Origin: Diphasiastrum complanatum
Lineage: Eukaryota > Streptophyta > Lycopodiopsida > Lycopodiales > Lycopodiaceae
Direction of reading: 5' to 3'
NCBI GenBank assembly: GCA_029204225.1
Contig: CM055103.1
Coordinates: 44,707,095 to 44,771,094 of the forward strand
DNA length: 64,000 nucleotides
Shown here in pieces: positions 58,746 through 64,000 of the stretch (within the stretch, counting starts at the first letter, position 1; each line of letters starts with the position of its first letter). A program made the position numbers and the translations under genes. Under the pieces are notes generated by a model. It was given only the letters and a program-made list of their open reading frames with translations, was not told where the DNA came from and searched no databases.

Positions 58746-60010
58746 CTTTCTGTAAAGGGTAAAGGAAAATGATCCTTTTTGGTGACTGCATTTAGCGCCT
58801 TCAGATTCACACAAATTCGCATTTTGCCATCAGTTAATGGTATAGAATCAGTAGGTACTGGATCCGCTACTGGTTCTTTCTGCTTCTGTGCTCTGGTGAC
58901 CACCATCACGGGTACACTTGTTTTATTCTGAGCTATTGGTCTTCGCTTGATTGTTATCAAATTTACAGGAGCTATAGTTGGTGGTGGCTTCGGTCTTGCT
59001 GGATAGTCTTTATAGCAATGCCCATAATCACAGTCATGATAAAATGGTACAAATTTATCTTTATTTGGACATTCTGCAACTCTGTGATTTTCTCCACATG
59101 CAAAGCATCCAAGTGGTGGTCTGGTCCAATTTCTAGATGCTTGTTGTTGCGTATCAGCATAAATAACATATTGTTATGAAGATCCACCTTCTTGATCATA
59201 ATCATAGGTCCATTGTTCGGCACTTCTGTACGGTTCTGATTCCATCAAATTGGCAGGAGGAGCGAAATGCTTTGGTGGGGCAGGTAAGGCTAATCGTTTC
59301 GGATATCCAAGAGCAGATTGTCGAGGTCTGGCTGCTGGATTTCCTCCATATTGTGATTCTCGATATCCCATTTGGGCATACTGTTGCTGAATTATCCGAG
59401 GATTTAAGTTGCAAAAAGCAATCTCATGATCAAGCGAATTACACAAATGGCATACACTGATTTCCATTCATTTTTTCAATTGAGGACACTCATTCACTGT
59501 GTGATTTTCTGTACAAATAGAACACCAGACATTTTCCCGAGTAGGAAAAGTCTTTGCAAACTTCTCAGGTTCCTTTTTCACTTGTCCATAGAAATCTTCC
59601 AGTGCTTTGGTCTTCTCATCAAATTGTGACTACAACTTTTCCATCTGTTTCTGATGGTTCTTCCCGAGTTTCTCAAATTCATTGAGCATCATTTCTGCAG
59701 TAGCGTTGACATTCATTGATGCAATAGTGGTGGATGTCGTAGTGGTCTGCCCTGGTGTATAAGGCAACATACTGATATTCGGCTCATCATCTGAATCTTC
59801 ATCCTCCTCTCGAATTGCATCATCCATAGCATTTTGCAAAAGTGCATAATCATTATCTAAAAATTTCGTCATAGACTTCACAAGATTTAGCATAGATCTG
59901 AAAAAGTCTAAATGGATCTGTTAATCCATTGTATTTTGGTAGATCCAAATGAGGTGCTCTTCTAACAATGATTGGCTTAACTTCTTGAGGAGCACCTCCA
60001 GGACAGCCAT
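58746..60010 (-). pseudogene. Tat-like Gag fused to RT fragment (T4)
   Basis: Read from 60010: gag core start (HLDLPKYNGLTDPFRLFQIY), then a deletion to LDNDYALLQNAMDDAIREE. Knuckles WCSICTENHTVNEC, CHLCNSLDHEIAFC and CFACGENHRVAEC and a degenerate fourth follow, then the Pro-rich tail. At about 58835 it passes in frame into RT text DGKMRICVNLKALNAVTKKD, so protease and linker are missing. It ends at 58746 against T3. Confidence 0.85.
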
Positions 60011-61197
60011 CTTCACAGATTCAGATTAAGCAGACAATGAGCTTGGATCTAGATTTTCAATCAAAATGATCTCAGATCAGATCTGCTAGATCTATCAGAT
60101 TTCTAAAAAAAGATTTTGAAATTCAATCAATCGATACTTCTCAAAAATGAAAAATTTCTCAGAATCCAAATCAGACTATATTAGATTTGACCCAAAGTTT
60201 GACAAAGACTTGATCGGGAAAATTAGAACCTAAAAATAGTACTGGCTAAGGTTTCCTAGTCAAAGATTGGCTTGGCGAAGGTTCAGTAGTGCTATTTTGG
60301 AAAAAAAAAACTCTCTGATCAAGTTTTTTTGACAATTTCTATGCAAATAACCTTCGCCAAACTCTCAGATTCGAAATCTAACATAGATAAAGCTAGGGTA
60401 GAGCAGTGAAGGTTTTTGGCACACAAAAACACAGTTTATATAGTTTGGCGAAGGTAAAAATCAAGATTTTCCATGATTTGGATAGGAAGAATGTTTGTCG
60501 AACTCAAAAATAATATTTTACTATAAATAAAATGTTCTGGAAACTTGACGAAGGTTTTGGCATAGAATCAAGAGTAATACTGGTATTTTTGCAAAAAAGA
60601 GACTTTTCTGACAAAAATATGGCAATATGACAACTGATCCTCTGAGAAAACCTTTTATATCTAATATTATTCTTCGCCGATTTGGCAGTAGATAGATCTG
60701 AATCACACCTATGCACAGTGAATCGGACGAAGGTTCTTATCATGTATTTTTTAGGATTTTGATAATTTTTGGTGTTTTTTGATGGTTTTTCTGATGTTTC
60801 TGGAAATCTGCTGGGAAGGATTGTTCGCCCTTCAAACTGAAGGTCCTCTGATCAAAACCAAAGGTGTCTACAACTTGGCAAAGGTTTCCTGAAAGAGGGC
60901 AAAAAGTTATCAGCTCTGATGATGATTTTTGCCTCCTTTTGACCACAATTTGACAAATTTGACCGATTTTTGTTGTTTTTTTCTGATATTTCAGATCCAA
61001 ATGGATCTTAAGATTGGTGATCTGAATAGCTTTTCCTATTCCACAATCAAATTAGAATTCAGACAAGCAAATTCACTCAAATCAAGCAAAATCACTCCAA
61101 AACTAACCCTAAATGCAGATCTAACACTATTCATGCAATGACAAGATGCCTAATGCAAGCTAACCATCCAACAAACATGCTGCAAACTAGCGTAGCT
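60011..61197 (-). other. T4 5' leader with motif array
   Basis: Motif forms GGCGAAGGTT, GACGAAGGTT and their complements occur at about 60274, 60350, 60447, 60549, 60726 and 60875. 60780-61190 matches the T1 leader 24130-24545 nearly base for base. Confidence 0.75.
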
Positions 61198-61214
61198 CCC
61201 CGGCAACGGCGCCA
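61198..61214 (-). other. Perfect tRNA-Asp primer site of T4
   Basis: The + strand CCCCGGCAACGGCGCCA equals the 3' end of plant tRNA-Asp(GTC) including CCA; its complement is the primer site. Four bases (AAAT) separate it from the LTR border. Confidence 0.93.
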
Positions 61215-61218
61215 AAAT

Positions 61219-61909
61219 TGTAGTGGGTTTCTTTCCTTGCCTAACCTCAATCCAAAATCTAATCAATCTAGCATCAAAGAGATGAAGTTAGTTGTCACGC
61301 ATAGATTAGTTCCCATGAGAGCGATAAAATAGTTCAGACTTCAACATGAATGGAAGATTCACATCCAACTCTAACATCCATTAACCCTAAGCATTAACAC
61401 TACATCCACTAACACTAGATCCACAACAAGATAGCTTACTCTTTCTCTCTCTCCCTTTCTCTCTCATAGAAAGTATAATAACATGCAATCCCAATAACAA
61501 TCAAATCCAACAAGCAAAACACAAATAAAGCATGAGAGATGGAGGAAAAGTGATAGAGAGCAAGGACATTCATAAATCCATTTCACAAGAGAACCAATAT
61601 GCTTTATCAAAATGAAGAAATAAAACATGTGTAGGAACTCGAGTTGGTCCCTTTTTATAGTAGAGAGGAGGACCCCAGCCTCTGAATCCTATTGGTCCAT
61701 TTCTGCCTCCCTAATCATTCAAATTTTTAAAAAGGGTGAGAACCATCCAAATTGGAGGGAAACCCAACTTTATTCACTAACTTGACATTTAGGCCCTGCG
61801 ACATTAAAAGTCTCGCAAGCAGACCTAAAGTCCTTTTATTGACTTTCTAATCAAATAACTATGTGATCATCGGGTTGGACTTACACACGCAGGGTGCCAA
61901 ATACATCTC
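61219..61909 (-). repeat. T4 5' LTR, about 690 bp
   Basis: It starts TGTAGTGGGTTTC at the primer-site side. On the minus strand CTATAAAAAGGGACC near 61655 is a TATA box. The outer end is placed at ACATCTCA (61909), where T5 gag begins; this border is approximate. The first 390 bp match 16608-17000. Confidence 0.8.
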
Positions 61910-63240
61910 ACTTATTAACTAGGGTTAGGGTTGCCTTGGGATCCGCAAATCCTCCGACAAAATATTTCTTTCGGCCTGCACCATTGTTGCTGCTCAAGTT
62001 GAGACGATGTTGGTGCTTCATGTTCCGTTGCTGCCAGATTCACATGAGCCACTTGGTGATTAGCTGACCTTGGTGGTGTAGGTATGGCCATGCACTGCTG
62101 GTTGTTCGGAGCGCCATACCTTGGTGCCACATTGGGTGCCCCTTGATGATAAGGATAAGAGATCTGATAAGGATTCCTCTTCTATTCTATGATCCGGGGG
62201 TTAAATGGGCAAAATGTCGTCTCGTGTGATGATGTGTTGTACAGATGGCAAAATCTTTGTGTCAATCTCAGGTTTTGCTTTAATATCGGACACTCATTGG
62301 TTGTATGGTTCTGAGTGCAAACTGAGCACCATACATTTTCTCGGCGAGGATACTGTAGTTGGTTCTAATCTGGTGGATTGGAAATTGGTGCTACAGCTCC
62401 CTGCAAGGCCTTCAGTTTTTGATTAAACTGAGATGTCAGTTGTTCTATCTGCTATTTGTGTAGTTGTTCCATCAACAGTTCTGTGGATAGGTTGGATGCG
62501 TTGGATGACGATGATGCTACTGAAGGAGTTGGAGTATGGGTGGTCAGATAAGATTCCTCGTCTGAACCCTCATTCTCCTCCCTGATGGCATATTCCATTG
62601 CTTCTTGCAATGTAGCATACTGCTCCCGTCTTTTAAGTTCTCTTCTGATACTACATGGCAATCCCAAGAGGAACCACATAATAACCGCATGATTGGGAGT
62701 TAGGGTTGTGTTGCACTTGGATTTTAAATGTTTGACCCATTCAATATAGTCCCTGACCCTTTCTCTTTTTTCCATCTTCACTTTGCTCAGCAGGAGAAAT
62801 GGATCTTCTAGGAACTTTCTTGGTTTAAAGCGCATGATGAGAGCCGCTTTAACCGCTTCCTAAGTGATTTTCTCTTCTTCTGGTAGGTTGAAGAACCAAT
62901 CTTGTGCTACTGCTACTAGAGACATCGGGAACATCATCAATATCTCTACCGGTGTCCTCTCGCCGTAAATTTTGCAGGCTTGCTCGTAGATCTGGAGGAA
63001 CTTGATAGGACCTGATGACCCATCATCTTTAGGTATTTCTGTACGTGGTGCCCTCCAAACTGCTTGCAATGGTGCAACCATTGATGCTGGATTTGGTTCT
63101 GTCTCGATTTGCGCAACTGCTACTATGGGAAGGTTTGGTGCTTGATTTGCTATTCTTCTCGTGATTGATTGTCCGGATCTTAGATTCATTTGGCGGTAGA
63201 GTCCAAGGATGTTGGATCTTGCTAATACAGTGGAATTCAA
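61910..63240 (-). pseudogene. Tat-like Gag (T5)
   Basis: The start is at MNLRSGQSITRR (63189) within an open frame from 63240. The Retrotrans_gag core follows: IKFLQIYEQACKIYGERTPV, LVAVAQDWFFNLPEEEK, MRFKPRKFLEDPFLLLSKVK, MWFLLGLPCSIRREL. Knuckles: WCSVCTQNHTTNEC, and CHLYNTSSHETTFC in which the second Cys is Tyr. The reading ends at the T4 LTR before the third knuckle. Stops lie near 62862 and 62450. Confidence 0.88.
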
Positions 63241-64000
63241 TCTGGATCTTAAAGGATCTGATCAATAGATAGGCCGATAGTGTGGTTTTAGGCCTCTTAC
63301 GGTGGTTTTTTCTTGATAACTTTTTGATCCTTGCTCTGATTGGCCTAAGATTTTTACAGTAGCTAGATCTGGTGCAGATCTAACTACTGATCTGGTCTAC
63401 AAATGTTACTCGTGCGAGGGTTGGCTGTGCAAAGATTCTTTCACTATTTTTCAGTCAAAAAACTTGATTTTTTCAAAAGTACTAGGAAGTAGCTCTTGCA
63501 AGGCTTGCAGGAGCTGTATCTGGTATGGATCTAGTTCTAAAAAATCTTTGCGAAGGTTAACTTTCGCATAAAAAAAAAATTCATTGTTTGTGAGGGCTCA
63601 GAATCACTTTTTTGCCCTGATCTTCACCAATAATTTGTTCTAACTCTCGCAGACTCTATCACTTATGCAAAAAGACATTCTGTATCCAATGGAGTAGTCT
63701 GCGAAGGTTACTTCTATGAGGATTTGATAGATCTTCTGATTTTAGTGATTTTTAGACACTCAAATCCAATTTTCTGTTCATTAAAATCAAACTAACCTTT
63801 GTAGGTTCTTCTGTGTCCTTGTCTCACTGAGAAGGAACCTTAGAATTTTTTGCGAAGGTTCTTGGCCACTGGAACTGAAAATTTTTGTGTCTACGATGGT
63901 TATGTTGGTTTTTTCCATCTTTTTCTCATTGGGAACCTTTGCAAGGGCACTTATATAGGGAACTAACCTTCACAAGCTTCTCTGTGCCTTGATCTCATAG
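63241..64000 (-). other. T5 5' leader with motif array
   Basis: It contains TGCGAGGGTT (63414), a 20-bp near-palindrome TGCGAAGGTTAACTTTCGCA (63549), AACTCTCGCA (63640), TGCGAAGGTT (63699 and 63850) and weaker forms. It continues beyond the window. Confidence 0.75.

Noticed and set aside
61198-61214. tRNA-Asp gene
   Set aside because: Only the last 17 bases of the tRNA are present; it is a primer-binding site.

Overview
The window is a plant-type repeat landscape: a stack of nested, mostly broken LTR retrotransposons on both strands, with no recognisable host gene, rRNA gene or complete tRNA gene. The inference of a large-genome land plant rests on three element groups. Ty1/copia elements carry the initiator-Met primer site TGGTATCAGAGC, chromodomain Ty3/gypsy elements (chromoviruses) use the same primer site, and a second Ty3/gypsy group resembling the plant Tat/Ogre/Athila lineage is primed by tRNA-Asp. 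Three AT-rich long leaders and two long (CT)n tracts fit this picture. The exact plant lineage cannot be fixed from the sequence.

Layout. 1-6.4 kb: copia pieces (a gag-protease fragment, a gag/RNase H chimera, several LTRs, and an intact 233-codon derived reading frame at 4526-5227). 6.8-16.5 kb: Tat-like gag fragments alternating with three copia pol regions. 16.6-24.7 kb: a Tat-like element on the minus strand (T1) with both LTR remnants, pol, and an extra coiled-coil reading frame between integrase and the 3' LTR. 24.7-28.9 kb: the longest copia polyprotein (+), full of stops. 28.9-32.8 kb: the 5' half of a Tat-like element (T2, +) with LTR, primer site, motif-rich leader and multi-knuckle Gag. 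33.4-39.1 kb: a gag/pol-deleted chromovirus (-) split by a 1.85-kb foldback-like inverted-repeat element. 39.4-54.3 kb: a copia element (-) interrupted by a complete 12.57-kb chromovirus, G1, bounded by 536/534-bp LTRs and a 5-bp target duplication. G1 itself contains a copia LTR and a 3.15-kb chimeric insert. 54.7-64 kb: further Tat-like leaders, gags, and an LTR with a perfect tRNA-Asp primer site.

Function. Nearly every polyprotein has stops, frameshifts or domain deletions, so most elements could move only with proteins supplied elsewhere. The recurrent non-random features are (i) the foldback element, (ii) a palindromic ~10-bp motif scattered through the leaders of all Tat-like copies, (iii) the coiled-coil extra ORF of T1, (iv) a Gag with up to four zinc knuckles, and (v) a derived copia ORF present twice in which the integrase zinc finger is lost. 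No wholly new gene system is evident. Coordinates of LTR borders without a visible TG..CA/primer-site anchor are approximate, and all identities are by eye.
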